A stretch of DNA of 64,000 nucleotides, from positions 2,914,001 through 2,978,000 of the forward strand of contig NZ_JABUQZ010000001.1 in NCBI RefSeq assembly GCF_013342145.1, in the 5' to 3' direction. Within the stretch, counting starts at the first letter, position 1, and every line of letters starts with the position of its first letter. This document shows, in pieces, positions 24,359 to 32,562 of the stretch. Under the pieces are notes generated by a model. The model saw only the letters and a list, made by a program, of their open reading frames with translations, was not told where the DNA came from and made no database searches. The DNA comes from Haloterrigena gelatinilytica (lineage in GTDB: Archaea; Halobacteriota; Halobacteria; Halobacteriales; Natrialbaceae). Position numbers and translations under genes: made by a program.

Positions 24359-25453
24359 ATGAGCACCCTCTCGGGGGACTGGCGCGAGGGGATCGACGAC
24401 GTCGACGCGGCGATCATCGACGGCTACCAGAGCGGCGTCCCCGTCGAGGAGCGGCCCTTCCGATCGATCGGCGCTGCGCTGGGTATCGGCGAGGGCGAGG
24501 CGCTCGAGCGCGTGACGCGCCTCCACGAGTCGGGGATCGTCCGGCGGTTCGGCGCCGTTCTCAACCCGCCGGTGATCGGGTCGTCGACCCTCGCCGCCGT
24601 GCAGGCACCCGCGGATCGGTTCGACGAGATCGCGAGCGTCGTCAACGAGTACCGGCAGGTCAACCACAACTACGCCCGCGATCACGAGTGGAACATGTGG
24701 TTCGTCGTCACCGCCGGTTCGCGGGCCCGACGCGACGAGATCCTCGAAGAAATCGAGGCGCGCACGGGCTGTCCCGTGCTCAACCTGCCGATGCTGACCG
24801 ACTACTACATCGACCTCGAGTTTCCCGTCGTCAACGGCGATCGTTTCGCGCGGGAGAGCGCGGAACCGCGTTCCGCGAAACGGGCGACCAGTGATACCGT
24901 GGGCCGCAAATCGCTCGAGGAGCGACTGGACTCCTCCGCGACGCGGATCAGCGAGGAAGCGACGAGCGACCTCTCCGCGCTCGAGGCCGAACTGCTGCTC
25001 GCGATCCAGGACGGGTTCCCGCTGTCGGCGACGCCGTACCGCGACATCGCCGCCGAGATCGGATACGCCGTCGGAGACGTGCTCGAGGGCGTCGAACGGC
25101 TCGTCGAAACGGGCTGTATCAAGCGGATCGGCTGCGTGATCAACCACGTCGTCACGGGGTTCGACGCGAACTGCATGGTCGTCTGGGACGTCCCGGACGA
25201 CCGGCTCGACGAGTGGGGCGAACGCGCGGGCGGACTGCCGTACGTCACGCTCTGCTATCACCGACCCCGTCGGCCCGACCGGGAGTGGCCGTACAACCTG
25301 TTCACGATGATCCACGGTCGCGATTCGGACGCCGTCGACGCGAAGATCGACGAACTGGCCGCGGAGTACCTCCCCGTCGAGCACGAACGCCTCTACTCGA
25401 CCGAGACGCTGAAACAGACCGGCGCGCGCTACGAGGATCTGGTCGGGCGGTGA
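24359..25453 (+). CDS. ahbAB: fused AhbA-AhbB siroheme decarboxylase (Lrp/AsnC-like)
   Basis: A 364-residue protein made of two Lrp/AsnC-like halves, each a helix-turn-helix plus a RAM-like domain. The first half (about 10-160) carries QVNHNYARDHEWNMWFVVTA. The second (about 200-360) carries VTLCYHRPRRPDREWPYNLF. These HNYxRxHxxNxWF and YHRxRRxxWPYNLF signatures mark the NirDLGH/AhbAB siroheme decarboxylases, which make 12,18-didecarboxysiroheme for the alternative haem or haem d1 route. Bacterial and methanogen forms are usually two proteins. The linker (about 162-195) contains a coding palindrome. It may be annotated elsewhere as an AsnC regulator, but the signatures favour the enzyme. Confidence 0.8.
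   Translation: MSTLSGDWREGIDDVDAAIIDGYQSGVPVEERPFRSIGAALGIGEGEALERVTRLHESGIVRRFGAVLNPPVIGSSTLAAVQAPADRFDEIASVVNEYRQVNHNYARDHEWNMWFVVTAGSRARRDEILEEIEARTGCPVLNLPMLTDYYIDLEFPVVNGDRFARESAEPRSAKRATSDTVGRKSLEERLDSSATRISEEATSDLSALEAELLLAIQDGFPLSATPYRDIAAEIGYAVGDVLEGVERLVETGCIKRIGCVINHVVTGFDANCMVVWDVPDDRLDEWGERAGGLPYVTLCYHRPRRPDREWPYNLFTMIHGRDSDAVDAKIDELAAEYLPVEHERLYSTETLKQTGARYEDLVGR
24859..24877. repeat. palindrome with 8-bp arms and 3-nt loop in the AhbAB linker
   Basis: Perfect arms CGCGGAAC and GTTCCGCG around loop CGC. It encodes part of the inter-domain linker (SAEPRSAKRAT). Its arms match the intergenic palindrome at 19163-19183 except for one extra base pair there. Confidence 0.75.
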
Positions 25454-25486
25454 CCGAACGAAGACGGTTTGTGATTCGAGGTGCCG

Positions 25487-25687
25487 TCAATCGTCTAGCT
25501 TCGGATGGAAGAGTTCCTCGACGGTACAGTCGAAACACCGGGCGAACTTGAACGCCAACGTCAGCGACGGATCGTACTTCGAGTGTTCGATCGCGTAAAT
25601 CGTCTGACGACTCACGCCGACTTCGTCGGCCAGTTCCTGCTGGGTGAGGCCGTGTTCCTCGCGCCGTTCCCGGAGTTCGTTGTCCAT
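25487..25687 (-). CDS. XRE-family (Cro/CI type) transcriptional regulator
   Basis: A 66-residue single HTH_3 domain: LRERREEHGLTQQELADEVG (helices 1-2), VSRQTIYAIEHSKYDPSLTL (recognition helix). This is the compact MarA-less type found next to small membrane proteins in many archaea and bacteria. It lies 27 bp downstream of the 217-residue membrane protein gene, same strand, so the two form an operon. It probably represses its own operon through the dyad at 26399-26416. Confidence 0.93.
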   Translation of the reverse strand: MDNELRERREEHGLTQQELADEVGVSRQTIYAIEHSKYDPSLTLAFKFARCFDCTVEELFHPKLDD

Positions 25688-25714
25688 CGCTCGGTCGGAT
25701 ATCGGGCTCGAACG

Positions 25715-26368
25715 TCAAATACGCTGACGGATCTCGGTCGCACCGAGGACGAACAAGACCGTGACGACGCCGACGGCGGCGAGACCGTCGACCTCCCGCG
25801 GAACGGTGGCGTCACTCACCGCGTACCAGCCGTAGAGCCCCACCATCGACCCAAGGAGGACGACACCGACGACGGCCAGCGCGAGATCGAGGTTCCGGAC
25901 GTCGCGCTCGTCGACGACGCCGCCCGCACCGCGGCGCGTCCGCCCGTAGTAACCGACGTTGAAGAGGACGAGCAGTATCACCGGAGATACGAGGAGGTCC
26001 CCGAGCGACGGATCAGCTGGCGCAGTCCCAGTAGCGACTTCGAACGCCGGGATAACTAGTGACGGCACGAGAAACAGGAGCACGTTGTACTGCAGGGGGA
26101 GCAACGACCCCGTCGACCCGTCGGCCGGGACGGGTTCCGGTCGGTCAGCACCGAAGAACTCCTCCCCGAGGATACCTCTGAGATCGACGGCCAAACCGAC
26201 GAACGCACAGACGACCATCACGCCGACGGCCCCGAGGTAGCCCCAGACCGTGATCGTGTCGAGAACGACATCGATCGCGACGAATCCGGACGCGATGACG
26301 AGGCCGCTGGCGATCAGCCCAGCGAGGAGGAGGAGGGCTCCGTACGCCCTGAGCGGGTTTTCAGGCAT
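25715..26368 (-). CDS. six-helix membrane protein paired with XRE regulator
   Basis: A 217-residue integral membrane protein with hydrophobic segments at about 8-30, 40-62, 90-112, 126-142, 162-184 and 194-211. The acidic loop DLRGILGEEFFGADRPEPVP lies between helices 2 and 3. No named domain is certain; the arrangement with a small XRE protein recalls DUF2178-type pairs. First gene of the two-gene operon. A TATA-like CATTTATGTAG lies about 25 bp upstream of ATG 26368. Probable envelope stress or physiology sensor, function unknown. Confidence 0.75.
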   Translation of the reverse strand: MPENPLRAYGALLLLAGLIASGLVIASGFVAIDVVLDTITVWGYLGAVGVMVVCAFVGLAVDLRGILGEEFFGADRPEPVPADGSTGSLLPLQYNVLLFLVPSLVIPAFEVATGTAPADPSLGDLLVSPVILLVLFNVGYYGRTRRGAGGVVDERDVRNLDLALAVVGVVLLGSMVGLYGWYAVSDATVPREVDGLAAVGVVTVLFVLGATEIRQRI

Positions 26369-26398
26369 ACGCGAAAGTTGTGGTTCGACCTACATAAA

Positions 26399-26416
26399 TG
26401 TAAAGGTATCTTTGCA
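26399..26416 (-). promoter_or_regulatory. candidate XRE operator over the membrane protein/XRE promoter
   Basis: An 18-bp imperfect dyad, on the minus strand TGCAAAGATACCTTTACA (7 of 9 positions symmetric). It sits directly upstream of the TATA element at about 26390-26397 and 31-48 bp before ATG 26368. The position suits an autorepressor site of the XRE protein. Confidence 0.45.
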
Positions 26417-26514
26417 TTGGTCGGCCATCGATCGTGGAGCGGCGACTCGTGTCGGACCCCGGCCCTCGGCTCAGCGCGTCGAATCGGTTCTCGTTACCAC
26501 TCCGGAACTCGACA

Positions 26515-26803
26515 CCCCGACTGTCGAATGAAATGCGATAGCGAGGCGAACAGTCGTTCGAGCGTGACCGCCGAACACGCGGGCCGGACCGGTCGCCGAA
26601 TGACCTGACTCGTAGCCGAGTCTCGGTCGCGGACTATTACCCCGGGTGTCGAGTGAAATCGGTGCGAGACGACCACCCCAGGTGTCGAATGAAATCGATC
26701 GCAGACTGCGACCCCACGTGTCGAGTGAAACCGGTCGTAGACTGTGACCCCACGTGTCGAATGAAATCAGTGCGGTACCACCACCCCAGGTGTCGAGTGA
26801 AAC
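26515..26803. repeat. ORB-like origin repeat array, part 1 (36-bp phased)
   Basis: Copies of the 20-bp motif CCCCAGGTGTCGAGTGAAAT lie at 26515 (degenerate), 26640, 26676, 26712, 26748 and 26784. The last five are spaced exactly 36 bp. Read on the other strand the motif is TTTCACTCGACACCTGGGG, which fits the archaeal origin recognition box pattern (TTnCAnTnGAAACnnnGGGG-like with a G-string). All copies point the same way. It lies downstream of orc1/cdc6. Confidence 0.85.
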
Positions 26804-26856
26804 GAGGGCGATTTCGCGGTGGAACGGATTTCTATCACACACTTAGGAATCTGACA

Positions 26857-27064
26857 CCCCAGGTGTCGAGTGAAATCGGTCTCGAGATTCTGGGTATCGC
26901 GCCTCCGTCGGACTCAGGGCTCGAGTCTCGGGGGTGCGTAAAACTCACTACCCCAGGCGTCGAGTGAAATCGGTCTCGAGATTCTGGGTATCGCGCCTCC
27001 GTCGGACTCAGGGCTCGAGTCTCGGGGGTGCGTAAAACTCACTACCCCAGGCGTCGAGTGAAAT
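26857..27064. repeat. ORB copies inside a 94-bp exact tandem duplication
   Basis: ORB-like copies at 26857, 26951 and 27045. The segment 26867-26960 is repeated without a mismatch as 26961-27054, each unit carrying one boxed motif with CAGGCGT in place of CAGGTGT. Exactness suggests a recent duplication or ongoing homogenisation. Confidence 0.9.
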
Positions 27065-27079
27065 CGTCGGGAGTAGTCA

Positions 27080-27423
27080 CCCCGGGTGTCGAATGAAATG
27101 TAATCCCATGATCCGAGGAGTCGAGTGTACGGAGAATCCACTACCAAAGCGTCGAGTGGGATCAGTAACCCCAGGTGTCGAGTGTAATCACTCTGTATTC
27201 CGGAACAGAGACGCTACAAACGGGGTTTTCGAATCCGTCCACCCCGGGTGTCGAGTGAAATGTGGTATCGATACACGTTCGTCGGACAGCGGTCCGCGCG
27301 GACCGACTCGCCGCACACCCCACGTGTCGAGTGAAATCTGGCCTCGAGAGTCGAGCGGTGAGTTCACGGAGAGTCGAACGTCGAGTGTACGGCGGACTCG
27401 AGACCCCAGGTGTCGAGTGAATT
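27080..27423. repeat. ORB-like origin repeat array, part 2
   Basis: Clear copies at 27080, 27169, 27242, 27318 and 27404. Degenerate ones lie at about 27111, 27143 and 27371 (core GTCGAGTG kept). All are in the same orientation as part 1. The last copy ends 18 bp before the orc1/cdc6 stop codon. No protein-like reading frame is seen in 26520-27440. Confidence 0.85.
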
Positions 27424-27441
27424 CCAATCGGACACCTACCT

Positions 27442-28695
27442 CTATTGCTGCTCGAGTTCGGAGAAGCGATCGTCGTTGTGGATAACGGCCTGAACGACGG
27501 ACGGATCCTCAAGCAGGTAGTAATAGTTCGTCACGCCGCTACTGTATCCGCGGCCGACTCGTTCGGTCCGTCCGAGAATGTCGAGGAAGACCTGCTCGTC
27601 GAGTTTATCGCTCATCCGGCGCTGCGAGAGCGTCTCGATCCCGAGGGCGCTATCCGAGGTGATGGACTTGTACATCTCGTATACTTCGCGGGTCGCGAAC
27701 TCCTCTCGATCGCTGTGTCGGTCCGCGAGTATCGACAGCGCGTAGACGGACGCCTTGATCTGCGTCGGCTGGCCCTCGAGGAGTTGCGAGAAGCGGTCGA
27801 TATCGGCCTTCTCTCGAGCGTTGCGGACGTGAATCTCGGTCACCTCGTCGGTGTCTTCGTCCTTCGCCAGTTCGCCGGCGTTTCGGAGGATGTCCAGCGC
27901 CTTTCTCGCGTCGCCGTGTTCCTGCGCGGCAAAGGCGGCGGAAAGCGGGATGACGTCGTCGGAGAGGACGCCCTCTCTGAAGGCGTCCTCCCGGTTGTAC
28001 ATGATTTCGCGGAGCTGGTTCGCGTCGTACGGCGGGAAGACGAATTCCCGGTCCTGGAGGCTGCTGAGAATCCGCTCGTCGAGCGATTCCTTAAAGGAGA
28101 TCTTGTTACTGATCGCGATGATCCCCACCTTACAGGCGTCTAACTTCCCGGCTTCCCCCGCTCGCGACAGCTGCATGAGAATCTCGTTGTCCTGGAGTTT
28201 GTCGATCTCGTCGAGGATAATGATCGCGACGTCGTAGAGCTGGTCCAGGATCGACCAGAAGCGTTCGTAGTAGACGTCGGTCGAGAGTCCGGTGACGGGG
28301 ATACTGATGCCGGTCTCTTCGGGATCGTTCAGTTCCTGTGCCAGATTGATCACGACGCGGGTCTCGGTCTTCGTCTGGGTGCAATCGATGTACGCTCGCC
28401 CCATCTCCGTCCCGTTTTCGACCGAGTACTGCTGGGCGCTCCTGGTGACGTGTTTCGCGACGAGCGACTTTCCCGTCCCCGTTTTCCCGTAGATGAGCGT
28501 GTTTCGCGGCGATTGGCCCTTCACCGCGGGATGAATGCTCGAGGCGACGTTCTGAATTTCGCTGTCTCGGCCGATGATCCGGTCCTCGTTCGGCACGAGG
28601 TCGATATCGAGAAGTTCCTTGCGGCTAAAGATCGGGTCCTCCGTCGCCCAGAAATCCTCCAGAGATCCGTTTTCGTGACCGGAGCCGTCGTCCAT
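27442..28695 (-). CDS. orc1/cdc6: Orc1/Cdc6 replication initiator
   Basis: A 417-residue AAA+ origin-binding protein. Seen: Walker A GKTGTGKS (about 70-77), Walker B IIILDEIDKL (about 157-166), sensor 1 IAISNK, arginine-rich sensor 2 GDARKALD, and a C-terminal winged helix (about 310-410, ALSILADRHSDREEFATREV, LDILGRTERVGRGYSSGVTN). It binds ORB boxes and loads the MCM helicase. ATG 28695 (MDDGSG) is favoured over GTG 28704 because a TATA element sits about 30 bp upstream. Origin-type repeats flank it on both sides. Haloarchaea carry many cdc6 paralogues, each usually tied to its own boxes. Confidence 0.95.
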   Translation of the reverse strand: MDDGSGHENGSLEDFWATEDPIFSRKELLDIDLVPNEDRIIGRDSEIQNVASSIHPAVKGQSPRNTLIYGKTGTGKSLVAKHVTRSAQQYSVENGTEMGRAYIDCTQTKTETRVVINLAQELNDPEETGISIPVTGLSTDVYYERFWSILDQLYDVAIIILDEIDKLQDNEILMQLSRAGEAGKLDACKVGIIAISNKISFKESLDERILSSLQDREFVFPPYDANQLREIMYNREDAFREGVLSDDVIPLSAAFAAQEHGDARKALDILRNAGELAKDEDTDEVTEIHVRNAREKADIDRFSQLLEGQPTQIKASVYALSILADRHSDREEFATREVYEMYKSITSDSALGIETLSQRRMSDKLDEQVFLDILGRTERVGRGYSSGVTNYYYLLEDPSVVQAVIHNDDRFSELEQQ

Positions 28696-28721
28696 ACACA
28701 CCACCTATCGAGGACGGTCAC

Positions 28722-28728
28722 ATATAGA
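28722..28728 (-). promoter_or_regulatory. TATA element of orc1/cdc6
   Basis: CTATATG on the minus strand, about 27-33 bp before ATG 28695, which would give a leaderless or nearly leaderless transcript. A degenerate box-like sequence (CACCGAGTGTCGGATGTA, about 28744-28761) lies just upstream and may allow autoregulation by the initiator. Confidence 0.5.
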
Positions 28729-28963
28729 CTAGTGATTGGAAGTCACCGAGTGTCGGATGTAGGTGTCGGAAATCAACGGCGACGGAGATTCTATCGAAGA
28801 TCTGCGTCGGATGGCGGTTGTCCTCGCGTCGAGTGAAACCGGAACACGGGAAACAGGGAAAGTCACCTCCCCTTTCCAGCCAGCGGATGAGAGGAACATC
28901 GAACGGAATCGCGAAAAGCTTCGAGGACGACTGCGGTGTAACGGAGGACCGTACTCGAGTAGC

Positions 28964-29311
28964 CCCACACCCCAGGTGTCGAGTGTAGATCGTCGAAAAT
29001 GCCCGGAACATGATCTGATGAGGGGTGTTAGAAATGCTGGAGGCAGTGTAGATTGCTAAATCAGGGAGTAACGGGCGAGAGCTATGGGTGAGGAGTGGGG
29101 GATCGAACGGTCCGTCCGTTCGAACAGTAGTTCGAACATGAAATAGTCCAGTACGGGTCTGGTTTCGAGCAGGGATACATAAAACCTTCTATTCTATTAT
29201 ACGATATTTGCTACTACGAAGATCTTGCCACCGGCCCCTATTCTTACTCTGGATAGATACGGTCTCTAGCACTCGCTTTCGCGCATCTACACTCGACACC
29301 TGGGGTGTGGG
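28964..29311. other. replication origin core: inverted ORB pair around AT-rich stretch
   Basis: Positions 28964-28990 and 29285-29311 are a perfect 27-bp inverted repeat containing the ORB-like motif (box at 28970-28989 and its reverse at 29286-29305). The 294 bp between them hold an AT-rich run at about 29170-29215 (AAAACCTTCTATTCTATTAT and following), suitable as the duplex-unwinding element. It lies 270-620 bp upstream of orc1/cdc6, the usual archaeal arrangement. No gene is seen in 28760-29487. Confidence 0.75.
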
Positions 29312-29330
29312 AGTATCATCAGTTATAGGA

Positions 29331-29475
29331 TAGGAATGAGGATAGTGAGGATGATGAGAGACGAATGCGGGAGGTCAGAAGTAGTCAGAAGTAGAGAGTA
29401 CGGAGGATAGGAGTAGAGAGAACGAGAGTGGATAGAGAGAACGGGAGTAGAGGAAGAGGTGAAGGGTAATGGAAA
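29331..29475. repeat. polypurine tract beside the origin
   Basis: The plus strand is about four-fifths purine over 29341-29460 by hand count, made of short AG-rich units (GAGTAGAGAGAACGAGAGTG and a close second copy GATAGAGAGAACGGGAGTAG). It lies between the outer ORB and the stop codon of the dehydrogenase gene. No reading frame looks real here. Confidence 0.75.
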
Positions 29476-29487
29476 ACCGGCGCGTCG

Positions 29488-32400
29488 TTACTCGAGCGCT
29501 TCGGCGACGAGTTCGATCGGCGTCGGCGGGTTCTCGTCGGTGTCGGGTCGGTGTTCGAGTTGCGTGCGACACGACGCCCCGGGGGCGACGACGCGGTCGC
29601 CCTCGCTCGCGTCGACCTGCTCGTAGAGGATTTCACCGATTCCGTCGCTCATCGAGGCGTGTTCGGCCTCGTAACCGAACGAGCCGGCCATCCCGCAGCA
29701 GCCGGAATCGAGCGGATCGACGGCGTAGCCCGCCCGGCGCAGGACGCCGACCGCGTGGTGGTCCTTGGCGACGGCCTTCTGGTGGCAGTGACCGTGGTAG
29801 GTCAGCGACTCGGCGGCCCCGTCGGAATCGAACGCGATCGTCTCGTCCAGGCGGAACGAATCGATATACTCGCAGACGCCGTAGGTCGCGGCCGCGACCC
29901 GTTCGGCGCGCTCGTCGGAGAGCAGATCGAGGTAATCCAGCTGGAACATGACCGCGTCGGAGGGTTCGATGACGACGACGTCTCGTCCCTCTTCGACGAG
30001 CGGCGCGAGCTTCGAGACGTTCTCGCGCGCCGTTTCGCGGGCCTTCTCGAGGAAGCCCTTCGAGAACGCCGGCCGGCCCGTGTCGCCCAGTTCGTCGGGG
30101 ACCGTCACGTGGACGTTCGCGGCCTCGAGAACGCGGACGGCGGCTTTCCCCGCTTCGGGATGGCTGTAATTGGTGTACGTGTCGGGGTAGAGGACGACGC
30201 TCCGGTCGGCGGCCTGCTCGCTGACTCGCGCGCCGCCGCGCCGGTCGAACCAGTCCCGAAACGTCGTCGCGCGGAACGTCGGCAGCGGGCGATCGGACGC
30301 GATGCCGACGGTCGCCTCGAGGGCTTTCCGGGCGCCCGGCAGTTTCGGAAGGGCGTTCGAGAGCGGCGCGAGTTGGGAACCCCACTTCGAGAGGGTGGCG
30401 ACGTTGGCGAAGAGCCGATCCCGCAGCGTCGCGCCGTTGCGCTGGTGGTACTCGTGGGTGACTTCGGCCTTGAGCTTCGCCATGTCGACCTCGCTCGGGC
30501 AGTCGATGGCACAGCCCTTGCAGCCGATACAGAGGCCCATCACCTCCTCAACAAATTCGTCGGAGACGGCCTCCTCGGGATCGAGGTCGCCACTCATGGC
30601 CTGTCGGAGCGCGTTCGCCCGGCCACGGGTGGCAGTGATCTCCTCGCGGCTCGCCCGGTAGGTCGGACACATCACGCCGCCGGTGGTCTCCTGTTCGCCC
30701 CGACAGCCGCCGCAGCCGTGGCAGAGCTCGACCATTCCCTGCATGCCGTTGTCGTTCTCCCACTCGAGGGCGGGCTCGAAGCCGGCTTCGAACTCGTAGT
30801 CGGGGTCGAACCGCAGGTGCTCGCGCAGGTCGGTCGGATCGTCGTCGCGGAAGACGACCTGGCCTGGATTCAGGAGCCAGTCAGGATCGAAGGCGGTCTT
30901 GAGGTCCTGAAACGTTCGCCAGAGTTCGTCCCCGTAGAGTTTGTGGTTCCACTGGGTGCGGGCGCGGCCGTCGCCGTGTTCGCCCGAGACCGATCCCCCC
31001 AGCTCGACGACGAGATCGGTCACGTCGTCGGCGATCCCGTGTAACTGCTCGAGGCCGATCTCGGTCTTCGTGTTCACGAGCGGCCGCACGTGGAGCACGC
31101 CCGGCCCCGCGTGGGCGTAGAAGCTGGCGTAGGTGTCGTGCGCTTCGAGAATCGCCTCGAACGCCTCGACGAAGGTCGGCAAGTTCTCGGGCGGAATCGC
31201 GGTGTCCTCGATGAAGGAGATGTGCTTCTCGTCGGTCGTCCGCGAGAGCAAGATCGGGAGCCCGGACTTGCGGAGCTTCCAGAGCTGGGCGCGTTCCGCT
31301 TTTTCGTAGGCCTCGAGCGCCTCGAGGGCGAGCGTCTCCGCGTCGGAGCGCGGAGCGCCGTCGGCCGGTTCCCCCGCGGGCGTCGCCGACGGCAGGCGAT
31401 CGGCCAGCAGGCCGGCGACCTGCTCCTCGCCGTGGTCGGCGTCCTCGGCGTAGAACTCGACCAGCAACACGGCGTTGGTTCCCTCGGGGAGCATCTCGGT
31501 GACCGGCCCGAACTCCGCGGTGTCGCGCGCGAGGTCGATCAGGACGTCGTCGAGCACCTCGACCGCGGCGGGATCGTGTGCGAGGATCGGTTCGACGTCC
31601 CGCATCGCCTCGTGGAGGTCCGGATAGCACAGCAGGGTGACGGCCTTCGTCTCGGGGACGGGCTCGAGCGAGACGGTCGCTTCGGTGACGATCGCCAACG
31701 TCCCCTCGCTGCCGGCCAGCAGCCGCGCGAGGTTGACCGTACCCGGCTCTCCCGCGTCTTCGCCACTTGGCAGTTCGCTCCCGCGAGCCTCCGCGACGAG
31801 TCGATCGAGGTTGTATCCGGAGACGTTGCGCTTCAGATCGGGATACGTCTCCTCGATCAGATCGGCCTCCTCGTCGACGATCCGATCGACTTCAGCGTAA
31901 ATGCGCTCCTCGAGGTTTCCCTCGGGGTCGGCGCGGTCGGCGAGCTCCTCGAGGGTGACCTCGCCGAAGGTCGTTACGGTGCCGTCGGCGAGAACGGCCT
32001 CGCACTCCTCGAGGTACGCGTCGGTTTTCCCGTACTTCAGCGAGTGCGAGCCCGTCGAGTTGTTGCCGATCGCGCCGCCGATGGCGCTCTTGTCGCCCCA
32101 CGCGGGATCGGGCGCGAACTTGAGGTCGTGGGGCGCGAGGGCCTCGTTCAGCGTCCCGAGGATCGTCCCGGGCTGGACCGTCGCCATCCGCCCGTCGGGA
32201 TCGATCTCGAGGATGTCGTTCATGTGTCGCGTGAAGTCCAGTACGACGGCGCGGTTGACCGTCTGGCCGGCGAGGCTGGTGCCGCCGCCCCGCGGGAGCA
32301 CTGGAATCTCCCGTTCGGCGCAGTACTCGACGATCCCGACGACGTCGGCGGTCGACTCGGGGACGGCGACGGCCATCGGCGTCACCTCGTAGGCGCTCGC

Positions 32401-32562
32401 GTCGGTCGCGTAGAGCTCCCGCGAGTAGGAGTCGCCGCGAACGTCACAGTCGACGAGTCGCTCGAGGTCGTCGACCAGCGCCGGCCGATCGACCTCGTCG
32501 CTTCGATAGTCGTAGTTCGCACGTCCGTCGGCAGCCGGGTCGACGCTCGGCTCCAGTGACAT
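29488..32562 (-). CDS. FAD-linked + Fe-S oxidoreductase, D-lactate/glycolate dehydrogenase type
   Basis: A 1024-residue fusion of a GlcD-like flavoprotein and a GlpC-like iron-sulfur protein. FAD_binding_4 is at about 60-270 (IPVLPRGGGTSLAGQTVNRA, GGAIGNNSTGSHSLKYGKTD), FAD-oxidase C domain at about 300-560, the cluster region at CHGCGGCR...GVMCP and CIGCKGCAIDCPSEV (about 620-730), and a C-terminal CCG domain (YHGHCHQKA, DSGCCGMAGSFGYE). It passes electrons from a 2-hydroxyacid to the respiratory chain. D-lactate is the most likely substrate but D-2-hydroxyglutarate or glycolate are possible. Monocistronic. Confidence 0.9.
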   Translation of the reverse strand: MSLEPSVDPAADGRANYDYRSDEVDRPALVDDLERLVDCDVRGDSYSRELYATDASAYEVTPMAVAVPESTADVVGIVEYCAEREIPVLPRGGGTSLAGQTVNRAVVLDFTRHMNDILEIDPDGRMATVQPGTILGTLNEALAPHDLKFAPDPAWGDKSAIGGAIGNNSTGSHSLKYGKTDAYLEECEAVLADGTVTTFGEVTLEELADRADPEGNLEERIYAEVDRIVDEEADLIEETYPDLKRNVSGYNLDRLVAEARGSELPSGEDAGEPGTVNLARLLAGSEGTLAIVTEATVSLEPVPETKAVTLLCYPDLHEAMRDVEPILAHDPAAVEVLDDVLIDLARDTAEFGPVTEMLPEGTNAVLLVEFYAEDADHGEEQVAGLLADRLPSATPAGEPADGAPRSDAETLALEALEAYEKAERAQLWKLRKSGLPILLSRTTDEKHISFIEDTAIPPENLPTFVEAFEAILEAHDTYASFYAHAGPGVLHVRPLVNTKTEIGLEQLHGIADDVTDLVVELGGSVSGEHGDGRARTQWNHKLYGDELWRTFQDLKTAFDPDWLLNPGQVVFRDDDPTDLREHLRFDPDYEFEAGFEPALEWENDNGMQGMVELCHGCGGCRGEQETTGGVMCPTYRASREEITATRGRANALRQAMSGDLDPEEAVSDEFVEEVMGLCIGCKGCAIDCPSEVDMAKLKAEVTHEYHQRNGATLRDRLFANVATLSKWGSQLAPLSNALPKLPGARKALEATVGIASDRPLPTFRATTFRDWFDRRGGARVSEQAADRSVVLYPDTYTNYSHPEAGKAAVRVLEAANVHVTVPDELGDTGRPAFSKGFLEKARETARENVSKLAPLVEEGRDVVVIEPSDAVMFQLDYLDLLSDERAERVAAATYGVCEYIDSFRLDETIAFDSDGAAESLTYHGHCHQKAVAKDHHAVGVLRRAGYAVDPLDSGCCGMAGSFGYEAEHASMSDGIGEILYEQVDASEGDRVVAPGASCRTQLEHRPDTDENPPTPIELVAEALE

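Noticed and set aside
26640-26803. 20-bp repeats with 16-bp spacers at 36-bp period, possible CRISPR
   Set aside because: Repeats vary between copies and spacers are too short. There are no cas genes, and the motif continues at irregular spacing around orc1/cdc6 and in inverted orientation, so it is an origin array.
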